DNA of 64,000 nt from Brevibacillus brevis (GCF_001039275.2 NZ_CP030117.1:2005501-2069500); one strand, 5' to 3'; positions 1-7,728 are shown, counted from the stretch's first letter. The notes: a model not told the origin generated them from the sequence alone. Made by a program: numbers and translations.

Positions 1-106
1 GGACCAAAAGAAATAGCGTAGGGCAAATTACTATTAGAACTTAAAAATGAAAATTATGCCGATAACGGAACTTTTCAATAACCTAATAACTAAAAAATTC
101 ACGGAG

Positions 107-158
107 ACAACACTCCTTTTTCTAGGAGTGTAACGCGGGAGGATAGGACAAAAAAAGC
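107..158. repeat. Dispersed hairpin repeat, copy A
   Basis: A short hairpin (CACTCC, loop, GGAGTG) is followed by a purine-rich stretch and an A tract. A closely similar segment lies at 21378-21430. No open frame is shared between the copies. It may be a relic of a phage untranslated region. Confidence 0.4.
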
Positions 159-185
159 AGGGCACACAAGCTCAATTAAGTTAAA

Positions 186-290
186 TCACTCATTATTTTT
201 GCTGAATTATGTAAAAACACTCCAAATTCCAATAGCTAAATAAAGAAAACCAAATAAACCGTAGGCATTTGAGGCAAAAAAGTAAAAACT
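186..290 (-). pseudogene. C-terminal relic of a small membrane protein (copy A)
   Basis: The minus strand reads a hydrophobic tail containing GLFGFLYLAIGIW, then an in-frame TAA where the second relic (26003-26072) has a Tyr codon, then SKNNE and a stop. No start codon or 5' part is present. The two relics descend from one small membrane-protein gene whose family I do not recognise. Confidence 0.5.
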
Positions 291-320
291 CCCCCTGGTT
301 CGGAGGAGACTTGCAACTAA

Positions 321-731
321 CTATATTGGCGCAACACGAAACATTCCTGTTAAAGCAGGGTACTGTTTAAAGTCGTATTTCTCATACAGTATCTTACCTT
401 CGTTAGAAGAAAAAAGACCAATAAAAGCTTTATCGGGAGCATTCTCTTTTAGATAGGACATAAGGTTGTCCATAATCATTGTCCCTATCCCCATTTTTTG
501 AAACTCCGGAAGTACAACAATATCTTGGAGGTAAAAATAAACGTACCCATCGCCGATAATTCGGCCCATACCAATTATTTTACTTTCGGAGAGAACAACA
601 ACTGAATACAAAGAATTTTCAAGTGAGTCTTTGATCACTTTGAAATTCATCATCTTTTCCCAACCAACCGAAACGCACAATTGATGAAACTCTTCAAGAG
701 TAGGGGGGCGTTCTATAATCTCAAATGACAT
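321..731 (-). CDS. GNAT family N-acetyltransferase
   Basis: A complete single-domain GNAT protein of about 136 residues. The acetyl-CoA pyrophosphate loop is visible as QKMGIGTMIM after the strand YLQDIVVLPEF, and the C-terminal part holds the usual LYEKYDF segment. GNAT enzymes move an acetyl group from acetyl-CoA to an amine; the substrate cannot be told here. I start at the ATG of MSFEII because GAGGAG lies four bases upstream; an upstream ATG would add six residues without a ribosome site. It is intact, unlike its phage neighbours, so it is either cargo or from outside the prophage. Confidence 0.8.
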   Translation of the reverse strand: MSFEIIERPPTLEEFHQLCVSVGWEKMMNFKVIKDSLENSLYSVVVLSESKIIGMGRIIGDGYVYFYLQDIVVLPEFQKMGIGTMIMDNLMSYLKENAPDKAFIGLFSSNEGKILYEKYDFKQYPALTGMFRVAPI

Positions 732-813
732 ATAACTCCTCGCTTCCAAATTTTCTATGTCTGAGGATATAACTTCATTTGAGACACCCCCTAAAAGTTG
801 ATTAGTGAAGATA

Positions 814-1206
814 TTACCATTTTTTGCTTGGAATATCTACAATCTCGTAAAGTCTTGGGGAAAAAGTAGATTGTGTCACATTTACCTTCCCTACAATAGT
901 AATAGTACCATCAGTGTTTAATTTGCGAAGTTGGTATCTAACATCAGATGAATAACTGTCATCATGTGCAACTTGATTATGAACCAATAGATATGCTTTT
1001 CCTGCATTTAGATTAAAGACTGGGCTATAAACATAGTTAGCATTTGGAATTGAGTATGAATAGTTAGAAAGGTTCGTAGCTGGAACATTCTGTTGGCTTA
1101 ATGTTGGAGCTTTCTCTGCTGATGCGGAAGCAACAGCCCCAGAGAGAATTAGTCCCATTGACAACAGAGGAATGGTAACCATTTTCCTTACTTTACGAAA
1201 AGTCAT
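814..1206 (-). CDS. Secreted protein of unknown function, possibly 3'-truncated
   Basis: About 130 residues with a clear signal peptide: basic start MTFRKVRK, hydrophobic core, and an ASA-type cleavage region near residue 30. The mature part is rich in Tyr, Asn, Val and Thr and looks like alternating beta strands. Other secreted proteins in the window (15419, 22675, 26315) end with a glycine-tyrosine strand such as GKYYIKI or GEYYIRY; this one stops abruptly after DIPSKKW, where that strand would begin, so a frameshift may have shortened it. Function unknown. Confidence 0.6.
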   Translation of the reverse strand: MTFRKVRKMVTIPLLSMGLILSGAVASASAEKAPTLSQQNVPATNLSNYSYSIPNANYVYSPVFNLNAGKAYLLVHNQVAHDDSYSSDVRYQLRKLNTDGTITIVGKVNVTQSTFSPRLYEIVDIPSKKW

Positions 1207-1395
1207 TTCATAGCACTCCCTATTCTTTAATTAAAATTATTAATTGGTATTTTTTACAATATTTGGTTTTGTTTGTGATCAAACGGATGAGTAATAAGTA
1301 GAGCCTTAAGGCTTCGGTAATGACAGCAAGTCATTCATAGAGATGATACAGCAAAAGCAACGTACAACTGGGAATGAATGGATTTATCAAAATAG

Positions 1396-1704
1396 TTAAT
1401 GAGCAAATATCAGTTCTCGAAGTTGCGTTAAAACACTAGGTAAGTATTCTTGTGGATGCAAAAAAATCGCCACAAACACGCTTATTGGTATGGCTACAAC
1501 CCAAATCAGACTTTTGAATACTCTTGATTTTAATTTTTGAGTGATAAACAGAGAAATTAACAAAATAGCAATATTTAAAATTAATGTAATTGGAATACTT
1601 ACAATTCTACCAAGACCTGTATAAGGAAAGTAATCGAGCAATAAAAGTATGGTAGCTATACTCGGAATCACGGCTAAAAAGAAAGTTATTACTGGCTTCT
1701 TCAT
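1396..1704 (-). CDS. Small membrane protein, three predicted helices
   Basis: About 102 residues with hydrophobic segments near residues 5-24, 35-58 and 68-85 and a polar C-terminus. I begin at MKKPVITFF because AGGAGG sits eight bases upstream; the longer frame lacks a ribosome site. No family recognised. It lies in a run of minus-strand small genes at the left of the window. Confidence 0.65.
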   Translation of the reverse strand: MKKPVITFFLAVIPSIATILLLLDYFPYTGLGRIVSIPITLILNIAILLISLFITQKLKSRVFKSLIWVVAIPISVFVAIFLHPQEYLPSVLTQLRELIFAH

Positions 1705-1922
1705 TTGGTGACCTCCTAATCTGGTTGTTTGCAGTTTCACTTAATTTTCGTGCTGCGATTCCCATAATAAGGTACTCGTGAAATGAATAAATCTATCCTG
1801 TCCGTTAGGGTAATTTGTCTTCAGTCTCAAACGATATTTTCATCGAATACTTGGAGTGCAAGTCTTTACCAATAGCGATTTACCAAGCTGCTATAAAAGT
1901 GGCTGCTTAACAAAACGGTAAT

Positions 1923-2168
1923 TTAGAAAATGTACTCTAAGGCTGTCAAAAGTATCCCGAAAAGCAAGAGTATCCAGCCAATCACTAATGTTATGTAGGT
2001 TAAAAGCTTCCAGATTCCATAAACAGAGCCTTTTCGTAAACTAATACGACTCCACAGAATCATCCATAATCCAATCAGGGTCGCTTCCTTTTGAAGGACT
2101 GGAAAAGCAACACATATTAATAGACCTGTGATGAAACCTAATAGTATCAATTTTTTTGAGCGAGTCAT
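1923..2168 (-). CDS. Small membrane protein, two to three predicted helices
   Basis: About 81 residues from MTRSKKLILLGF, with two to three hydrophobic segments and a Trp/Arg-containing loop. The chosen ATG follows GAAAGG at suitable spacing; an upstream ATG would add twelve residues. No recognised family or motif. Confidence 0.5.
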   Translation of the reverse strand: MTRSKKLILLGFITGLLICVAFPVLQKEATLIGLWMILWSRISLRKGSVYGIWKLLTYITLVIGWILLLFGILLTALEYIF

Positions 2169-2291
2169 ATAAAGTACCTTTCGAATCCCAGATTTATGTT
2201 TCAAACACTATATACATTAAAATGATTATTCCTTGAAGTAAATACAAAATTTGACACAACACGCGATTTGATAAATGGGGAGGGCATCGCT

Positions 2292-2416
2292 ATGAAAGTA
2301 AATCTGTACTACATCGCTCTGATCGCGGAGTTTATTCGATAGAAGATCGGAAACAAGACACCATTTCGATTATCACCCAAGAGGAAGCGATAACAATTTT
2401 GGTTGCCGCAGATTAA
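2292..2416 (+). pseudogene. Frameshifted small phage gene
   Basis: A start (MKVNLYYIA) with GGGGAGGG upstream runs into TAG after 16 codons. One frame over, the reading continues as YSIEDRKQDTISIITQEEA and ends in AAD plus TAA. The two parts make one small protein of about 40 residues split by an indel near 2320. Identity unknown; small phage regulatory-region genes often look like this. Confidence 0.4.
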
Positions 2417-2452
2417 CAAAACAATCGATTTGTTAAAAAGGGGGGGTGAATT

Positions 2453-2632
2453 GTGCATGATGAACTGGTAGAAGTGTTCGACTCGTTGTATAGCGCCATC
2501 GTATACAGCCCTGCGACGCCGACATTCAAGACCAAATTCATCACAATTACAGTCATTTATCTCCTTAAAATGTGCTTAAATAAGATATCTGGTGAAGGCG
2601 TTATTTATGGAAGCAATCATTTCAGATGTTAA
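2453..2632 (+). CDS. Small hypothetical phage protein
   Basis: A 59-codon frame starting with GTG just after GGGGGGTGA. The N-terminus is VHDELVEVFDSLYSAI, followed by a mixed hydrophobic tail. It sits directly before the next gene, consistent with a former phage early operon. The tail may already be altered. Family unknown. Confidence 0.35.
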   Translation: MHDELVEVFDSLYSAIVYSPATPTFKTKFITITVIYLLKMCLNKISGEGVIYGSNHFRC

Positions 2633-2650
2633 AACAGAAAGGAGCTCGCT

Positions 2651-3082
2651 ATGATCTGGATTGTTCCACCTTATGAAGTAGACAAAGTATCTATTATTAC
2701 TGTAACGGAATGGGTAGAAAAACAAGCTAGATATATTAGACAGGCAGTGGCAGAACACTATGCCATCGTTGATTTCGTAATTGAGCCATGTCAAGGTCAC
2801 ATTGGCTTTAAGAATGAAGCATTGATTCAAGATGATTTGAAAGGAAATAAAGAGTGGGAACAACTGTTTCCAATATTGATATGTTGCATTTATGACGCTT
2901 TAAAAGAGTTTATTCAATATCAATATCACGAACGAAATCTGGCAATTGGCAATTTCATGTTCAAGCTCATGAGCCTTGAAATCCGTCCTGGAGATAGTAG
3001 AGTGACGGATTTCAAAATAGCAACATATATCGGTCTGAGAGAAATATTTGAAAATAATGAAGCAAAGACTAGTACAACTTAG
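2651..3082 (+). CDS. Hypothetical protein
   Basis: 143 residues, starting at an ATG preceded by GAAAGGAGCTCGCT, a good ribosome site. No signal peptide or membrane segment. The sequence has an amphipathic helical look in the middle and a conserved-looking EIRPGDSRVTDF segment near residue 110. I do not recognise the family. The frame is undamaged although both sides are phage scrap. Confidence 0.55.
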   Translation: MIWIVPPYEVDKVSIITVTEWVEKQARYIRQAVAEHYAIVDFVIEPCQGHIGFKNEALIQDDLKGNKEWEQLFPILICCIYDALKEFIQYQYHERNLAIGNFMFKLMSLEIRPGDSRVTDFKIATYIGLREIFENNEAKTSTT

Positions 3083-3186
3083 CGATCAGTATTTCGTTCT
3101 ACAGATGATTAACTGAATAGCCGAATTTGTTAGTGATTTCTACAAGTTGGGGAGAGTAGGATGCAAGCAAGGAATCTATTTGGAAT

Positions 3187-3393
3187 ATGAGCATTTTCGA
3201 GAGGGGAGATATTTGGTCTGTCCCTCAAACGGTTAGTCTATCGTTACTTAACAAAAGAGAAATTGTGATGAGTCGGAATCAGAGCAAACTTTTCTCTTAT
3301 AAACGATTAATTTCTCGCATAGAAAACACAGCTCTTGTATCGTTAGGGGTTGCCCTGAAGCCAATCAACTTGCCTTCTGCTTCTCACTTGTAA
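3187..3393 (+). pseudogene. Possible YopX-like phage remnant
   Basis: The open frame begins SIFERGDIW, resembling the EIFKGDIL start of the better YopX relic at 22490. Both share a 17-base exact string further on (around 3249 and 22583). The rest is unlike any protein I know, and the frame overlaps an antisense helix-turn-helix relic. I treat it as decayed DNA, not an active gene. Confidence 0.25.
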
Positions 3394-3467
3394 ACTTCTT
3401 CTTTTGGAATGCCTAATGCGTTAGCAACTTGTGTTGCAGTTAGGTAAACATCTTTCTTACCAAACAT
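3297..3467 (-). pseudogene. Helix-turn-helix (excisionase-like) protein with in-frame stop
   Basis: The minus strand encodes a 56-codon frame starting MFGKKDVYLTATQVANALGI, with a helix-turn-helix of the MerR/excisionase type near residues 8-27. Codon 28 is TGA, where a Trp would fit, after which the same frame continues to FSMREINRL and a TAA. One nonsense change has disabled a small phage DNA-binding protein. Confidence 0.5.
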
Positions 3468-3563
3468 GTTTGCTCATCATTTCTGCATAACTAGATAATC
3501 TCCATGTAAGTAAGATCGCAATCAAAAGCTATCTGTTTAACAATATATTGTGAAAGAAGGAAA

Positions 3564-3599
3564 CAAAAAAGAGTCCTTCTGTTAGAAAGAAGGACTCTG
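3564..3599 (-). terminator. Rho-independent terminator
   Basis: Inverted repeat AGAGTCCTTCT / AGAAGGACTCT with a run of Ts on the minus strand, ten bases after the stop of the secreted-protein gene at 3610. Confidence 0.8.
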
Positions 3600-3609
3600 G
3601 TTTAATATC

Positions 3610-3996
3610 TTATTCAACACTAAAGTAGAGCGTCTTTTCCACGCCACCGTACTCAACAGTAAACCAGCCAACATCATTTCCTGTAGATCTTGTCGCTTTA
3701 ACCATAGCATATGCAGTTTTAGGTTGTTTGATATACTCGCATGCTTGTTCATCCGTTACGTTAACTTCATTTGATACAAGCTTGGATGTTCCGTCCGAAA
3801 AATGAGCAGTTACCCAAATAGGAGCATAGTCATAAGGATAGAAATTGTAAGGGATATCTTCTTCAATAACAAGCTTGGTGACAGTCGCTTGGGCCGTAAC
3901 ATTTGATTGAACAGCTTGAGGTGTTGCGGCACTCGCTGATGAAATAATGGCAAAGACTGAAAAAATGGATAAAGCTACAGATGCTAATCTTTTCAT
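3610..3996 (-). CDS. Secreted protein of unknown function
   Basis: 128 residues with a signal peptide (MKRLASVALSIFSVFAI, cleavage near ASA-A). The mature part carries WVTAHFSDGTSKLVSNEVNV and ends with WFTVEYGGVEKTLYFSVE, which resembles a bacterial Ig-like fold (BIG2-type) of surface proteins. I start at the second ATG because AGGAG overlaps the first; the gene at 22675 has the same leader layout. It has its own terminator. Function unknown; cell-wall or extracellular role inferred. Confidence 0.65.
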   Translation of the reverse strand: MKRLASVALSIFSVFAIISSASAATPQAVQSNVTAQATVTKLVIEEDIPYNFYPYDYAPIWVTAHFSDGTSKLVSNEVNVTDEQACEYIKQPKTAYAMVKATRSTGNDVGWFTVEYGGVEKTLYFSVE

Positions 3997-4138
3997 TTCT
4001 GTCATCTCCTAATATTTGAATTCGTATAAAGATTACCTTTGGATACAAAAAAATACAATATTTTTAATTCCGAAATATTCTTTTATTTCGAACAGAGAAC
4101 AGGATTGAACACAATATTTCGGGAGTGAACTGAAGATT

Positions 4139-4489
4139 TTAGTCATCCCAGTTTTCGAAAATCGAATCGCCAGCACACCACTTCTCGTAATCAAAAAGTT
4201 CAGGATTTTGGATGAGTTGAAATGAACGGGCTACCCATTGTTGGATGAACGTATTTCGATTGGAAGAAGCCTGTTCTACAAAAGAACGAACTTCTTCAAG
4301 GTGGTTTTTATTACTTTTAATTTTGACAGCATCACCTACTAATAGATATAGACAAGCTAGAAAGACTTTTCGCTTATCCTTTGCTACTTTCGGGTTAACA
4401 GATAATGATAATAGCAAAGGAGCAGTATCTATAGTAGTGATAAATAGGTCCCAATCTTGATGTGGTAACTCTGAATCATTTGAGAACGC
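4139..4489 (-). pseudogene. Hypothetical protein lacking a start codon
   Basis: An open frame of 116 codons ending FENWDD has no ATG or GTG in its first third. It begins right after an in-frame TGA with FSNDSELPHQDWDLFITTI. The conserved-looking body and the absent start suggest a 5' truncation or frameshift. The acidic C-terminus and small size would fit an immunity-type protein, but this is only a guess. Confidence 0.4.
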
Positions 4490-4531
4490 TCATTCGCGGA
4501 TGTCATAAGTCATCGTATCAACTACTTTCTA

Positions 4532-4559
4532 TAAAAAAATAGCCCCCAGCTGGGAGCCC
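4532..4559 (-). terminator. Terminator-like hairpin repeat, copy 1
   Basis: On the minus strand GGGCTCCC, a short loop and GGGGGCT are followed by ATTTTTTT. A near-identical element lies at 6441-6466. The gene it served is not recognisable. Confidence 0.45.
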
Positions 4560-4569
4560 GTATATATGT

Positions 4570-4725
4570 GTAGATGAACTGCGGGTGTTGAGGGATGTTA
4601 ACAAATCGTTAGGTGAAAGTCTACAAAAGCAACGACGAGAGTATGATCAGTTGCAAGGTGAAGTGGTAGCAGCAGAGACGAGCAAGGGCGTGAGGATGAA
4701 AGAAAAGAATTCTTGGGTTTCATGA
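4570..4725 (+). pseudogene. Phage protein fragment, coiled-coil-like
   Basis: An open frame without a start encodes LRDVNKSLGESLQKQRREYD and a charged helical tail, ending before the ASCH relic. It looks like the end of a small helical phage protein. No family assigned. Confidence 0.25.
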
Positions 4726-4739
4726 AACACACATTTGTT

Positions 4740-5133
4740 TCTCAGTATTGCAATTATGCGGAGGCAAAAAGCAACTAACTGTAGTTCATGAACAAGCTGG
4801 GTCGATGGTAGTCAATTACCCTGCATGCAACTTATCCGGGCAGCAAGGAGTTTTGCTTGCAGGAGCCTTTCCGCAGTGTTTTGGATTTGCACGGGTATAT
4901 GGCAATCTGCCAACAGGGGCGATTGTGGCATTTGCCGATCTGGTGGGTTGCCATAAAGTTATCGGGAATAAAGGTAACGTATCCGCGTATCTCAGCAACT
5001 CTAAAGTTGTAGACGGGCACGAATTGCTCTTTGGTTATTTCGACTTTGGACGTTACGCCTGGGAGATGGCGAATGTAAAGCCTATTGATCCGGTGCCAAC
5101 AAAAGGGTAGCAAGGACTCTGGAATTGGAATTA
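4740..5133 (+). pseudogene. ASCH-domain phage protein, multiply frameshifted
   Basis: Three frames must be joined to rebuild a protein of the phage ASCH family. One frame gives HATYPGSKEFCLQEPFRSVL. Another gives NLPTGAIVAFADLVGCHKVI, continuing through YLSNSKVVDGHELLFGYFDF and GRYAWEMANVKPIDPVPTKG. A TAG then precedes QGLWNWN, the usual family end. At least two indels and one nonsense codon have killed it. ASCH proteins bind RNA; in phages the gene often lies next to yopX. A second remnant of the same gene end is at 22360. Confidence 0.65.
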
Positions 5134-5139
5134 GGACAC

Positions 5140-5301
5140 CTAAAGAAAAGAAAAAGCACCACTAAGGGTGCAATCTCCAAACGATTATCTTATGTCTCTA
5201 CCGCTAAAGGTTCATACCAAGAGCGAGGGGGAACCCTATGCATACTTACAACTGTAAAAGTGAAGTCATGTCTTTTCAGAGTACAACAAATAGTAACAGT
5301 C
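5140..5301. other. Gap with phage scrap
   Basis: No convincing gene. A short frame starting at 5238 after GAGGGGG runs antisense into the next gene and has no recognisable product. Confidence 0.3.
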
Positions 5302-5940
5302 TTATTTTAGAAGTGCGAAAGACTCATTTATTTTTAAATCACCATACAGTTGGTCAAATAGCTTGCCGTCTTCAGATTGGGAATCAAACGGATTGGACTG
5401 TGGCGTTGTATACACATACACCATGTCATTTGATTCTGCAATGGATGTCCCTACAGGCGGCCCTTCTTCGCCAGAGAGGCGAGTCCAATCAGTTTTCGTA
5501 AAAACGGAGATCATCAGAAGCGCTTCAGAACCTTTTCCATCTTTGGTCGAATAGTCGAATTGCACTACATGCTTGGCTGATGGCAGAATTTTGTCTGCAT
5601 CTGCACCTTCGTATTGGTTCACCTTGTAATGCCCGTTCCAAGAAGTTGGCGGCTTAAAGCTGAAATTTGCTTGAGGGTTAGTGTAAAGGTCAGTTTTTCC
5701 GCTTTCTTGCGCTACAGGCTGTACTGGCTGTTCTACTTTGGCCGCTTGCTGAATCTTGTCTGCATCTGCACTTGAAGGTTCGTTCACCTTTTGATGCCCG
5801 TTCGAGGAAGTCAGGGGCTTAGAGCTGAAATGTTCTTGAGATTCAGGTTGTTCTACTTTGCCATAGTTAACAGCGAGTAAGATGCCGATCACTACGACGG
5901 ATGTCAGTATGATGCCGATGATGATTTTTTTGAAATTCAT
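5302..5940 (-). CDS. Membrane-anchored exported protein with an internal duplication
   Basis: 212 residues. An N-terminal hydrophobic segment (IIIGIILTSVVVIGILLAV) acts as signal anchor. A linker near residues 36-68 repeats with changes near residues 92-124: FSSKPLTSSNGHQKVN against FSFKPPTSWNGHYKVN, both followed by a DADKI element. The C-terminal part (QFDYSTKDGKGSEALLMISV, then SNDMVYVYTTPQSNPFD) resembles small exported Bacillus proteins of unknown function. GAGGAACCAAC precedes the ATG. The second repeat unit seems to be the original domain edge and the first a duplicated copy now drifting. Confidence 0.65.
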   Translation of the reverse strand: MNFKKIIIGIILTSVVVIGILLAVNYGKVEQPESQEHFSSKPLTSSNGHQKVNEPSSADADKIQQAAKVEQPVQPVAQESGKTDLYTNPQANFSFKPPTSWNGHYKVNQYEGADADKILPSAKHVVQFDYSTKDGKGSEALLMISVFTKTDWTRLSGEEGPPVGTSIAESNDMVYVYTTPQSNPFDSQSEDGKLFDQLYGDLKINESFALLK

Positions 5941-6097
5941 GTTGGTTCCTCTTTCTTTGTATAAGGAGTGATGTTGCTTATAAGGTTATTATAAATGAAC
6001 AACATATGAAGATAGTTACAGATAAGTGACATTTTTCTATTTCATAAAACGTTTTGACTGGCATTTAACATAAGAGAAAAAGTGATTCTGAATGGAA

Positions 6098-6389
6098 TCA
6101 CTCGGCAAATATCACAGGGACATTCATATGAGTAGCAAGCTGCATGAACTTCCCCAATTCAACAAGGTTACGAGAGATTCGCTCAGCACTGTGACAGATT
6201 ACCTTGTTTACCACCCCAGCCTCTATGTCCGCAATCATCTGAGACAGACAGATCAGAGTCAATGGTTTTAATGTTGATTTTCATATACACCTTATGGGCT
6301 GCATCTTGGACAAGCGGCATGCAGGACTCCAATTGTTTTTCAGTCTTTCGAAAATCGTTGAAGGCAGTGCGGATAAATACAGCAACCAT
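6098..6389 (-). pseudogene. Serine recombinase N-terminal-domain protein, broken
   Basis: Starts MVAVFIRTAFNDFRKTEKQL, an altered resolvase start in which the catalytic Ser of the usual R-x-S motif is replaced. After VYMKINIKTIDSDLS the frame shifts, and the rest reads MIADIEAGVVNKVICHSAER then RNLVELGKFMQLATHMNVPV and a stop after FAE. The segment between is shortened. It is a single-domain recombinase-like gene of the kind found in phage early regions, inactive on two counts. Confidence 0.6.
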
Positions 6390-6440
6390 TATGATCACCT
6401 CAAATTGAACTCTTGCGTCAAGTTTACAGCGCAAACAGAC

Positions 6441-6466
6441 AAAAAATAGCCCCCAGCAGGGAGCCC
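6441..6466 (-). repeat. Terminator-like hairpin repeat, copy 2
   Basis: Same GGGCTCCC/GGGGGCT hairpin and minus-strand T run as at 4532. It lies upstream of the recombinase relic, so the gene it ended has been lost. Confidence 0.4.
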
Positions 6467-6526
6467 TAATAATTTCTTTCGCCAAGAAAATTATAGCATG
6501 GGCTGCCACGAGGGGGAGTTGGAAAG

Positions 6527-6913
6527 ATGAGCGCACAAGAGCAACTGTCATTTCTGGAACCAGTAGACGAAAAAGAAGTCAGAAAGGCTGTTGTCAAAGC
6601 ATTAAAAGAATATAAAGCCCTTCGTGTTGCTGTACAAAATAAAAAGGAGCGACAGGAGAAGGGTGTCGATCAACTGTTTCCACGGCTTCAAAAGTCTGAG
6701 TCCACGAATGAGTTGAAAGCAAGACAGATTGAAAGGGCGTTGCAGTACTCGTTAGATGAAGTAGAGCCCCAGATCATCGAAGAGAAGTATCTCTGCACGT
6801 CCAGGGTGAAGGACATCAATGTATATCTGGACTTAGGTCTGACAAAAGACCAATTCTACACAAAAAAGAAAGAGGCAATAATGCAAATTGCTACGGCACT
6901 CGGAATGATCTGA
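6527..6913 (+). CDS. ArpU-family phage transcriptional regulator
   Basis: 128 residues. The C-terminal part IIEEKYLCTSRVKDINVYLD followed by LGLTKDQFYTKKKEA is the sigma-factor-like helix-turn-helix of ArpU/phage late-regulator proteins; the N-terminal half is charged and helical. The ATG follows GGGGGAGTTGGAAAG. A near copy of its first 80 bases stands at 23164-23241, cut off by the repeated RNA-like sequence. In phages this gene closes the early operon and switches on late genes. It appears intact, though its targets are mostly decayed. Confidence 0.8.
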   Translation: MSAQEQLSFLEPVDEKEVRKAVVKALKEYKALRVAVQNKKERQEKGVDQLFPRLQKSESTNELKARQIERALQYSLDEVEPQIIEEKYLCTSRVKDINVYLDLGLTKDQFYTKKKEAIMQIATALGMI

Positions 6914-6926
6914 GTGCCCTTTTTTG
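6895..6926 (+). terminator. Terminator overlapping the arpU stop
   Basis: GGCACT and AGTGCC pair around the stop codon, followed by CTTTTTTG. The stem uses the last codons of the gene. Confidence 0.75.
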
Positions 6927-7062
6927 TGCGAAAAAGCCCAACAAAATCACGATAAAATGCAGGATAAATCTCGGACTTTATCAGGGATAAAAGGCAGGAC
7001 GATTTGAAATGTTATGGACGGTAATCTTGAGTCAAGAGCAAGCGACTCCGGCTCTTGGGAGA

Positions 7063-7358
7063 TACCGCCTATCCCTTATCAATGGTGTACCTGAGCGAAT
7101 CTATGGGTGATGATGAATGTGACCTTACGAGAGGGGGACATTCTGAGCCTGAACGCACCAGTTGCGACGAGCGTAGCAGGGAACCATGCAATTATTTTTG
7201 TTTGTATGCATTACAGCGGTTTTCAAGTTTTGGGAACCCCTCTCGGAGCTTTGAAAAATCGCGAACTACTCTGCTGGGATGTATCGGACAGAGGCCTACA
7301 TGCGAGACTTACGGCTCCGGCCACTCGCCCCTTGTCCAGTATCTCTCATTTTCGTATT
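7063..7358 (+). ncRNA. Putative structured RNA, copy A (strand inferred)
   Basis: A GC-richer segment, repeated at 23242 with about 85 percent identity by eye and with indels that break any protein frame. Helices seen: CGAGAGGGG at 7128 with CCCCTCTCG at 7237; CATGCAA at 7185 with TTGTATG at 7202; TTTTCAA at 7220 with TTGAAAA at 7251, which crosses the first helix and makes a pseudoknot; GGACA near 7286 with TGTCC near 7334. In copy B the 10-base loop at 7192 varies while its stem does not. The closest idea is a mobile-element RNA such as HEARO/omega RNA. That is inference; no IscB-type gene is near. Confidence 0.45.
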
Positions 7359-7535
7359 GGCCAACCCTGTCAAAGAGTGCAGAGGCTTTTTTCCGGTAAG
7401 CAGGGGCAAATGCTTACTGATTGTTCTGCAACGCCTCCTAAAGCCTGTGACCGGAGTAGGCGTAAGGATTGGCTCGCGGCGGAGGCCCCTGCAAAAAAGA
7501 GTGGGGCTTTTGATATAGACAAGCACCTGCCATTA
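7359..7535 (+). other. Structured downstream segment of copy A
   Basis: No plausible gene. It contains GCAGGGGC near 7399 paired with GCCCCTGC near 7487, enclosing ACGCCT/AGGCGT, then GCCCC/GGGGC followed by TTTT near 7512. This could be the 3' half and terminator of the RNA above. Copy B does not share it. Confidence 0.35.
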
Positions 7536-7565
7536 CCTCAGAATGGAAGTATAGGGGGTGATATT

Positions 7566-7685
7566 TTGCCAGAAATTTATCTAGGAATTTCGATACCTGA
7601 TATTGTTGTTAGTTCGAAAACTATTCTTCCAACTATCGCAGGGGTTATTGTCACAGTGATACTAATAAGAAATAGTTTAAATTAA
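7566..7685 (+). CDS. 39-residue hydrophobic peptide
   Basis: TTG start seven bases after GGGGGTGA. The peptide is LPEIYLGISIPDIVVSSKTI followed by a single hydrophobic helix (AGVIVTVILI) and a short polar tail. A terminator follows at once. Its small size and lone helix suggest a membrane peptide such as a toxin or holin-like factor, but it does not match a family I know. Confidence 0.4.
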   Translation: MPEIYLGISIPDIVVSSKTILPTIAGVIVTVILIRNSLN

Positions 7686-7707
7686 GCACCCACACGGTGC
7701 TTTTTTT
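7684..7707 (+). terminator. Rho-independent terminator
   Basis: AGCACC, loop CACAC, GGTGCT and seven Ts directly after the small peptide stop. Confidence 0.85.
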
Positions 7708-7728
7708 CATGGAGGTGGGTGAAATGTA

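Noticed and set aside
3384..3386. TGA as selenocysteine or recoded codon in the excisionase-like gene
   Set aside because: No selenium hairpin or other recoding sign, and nearby genes show ordinary decay.
7055..7685. Long open frames (114 and 192 codons) over the repeated sequence
   Set aside because: The second copy has one-base indels that move the frames, and changes fall on first and second codon positions as often as on third. No ribosome site precedes them.
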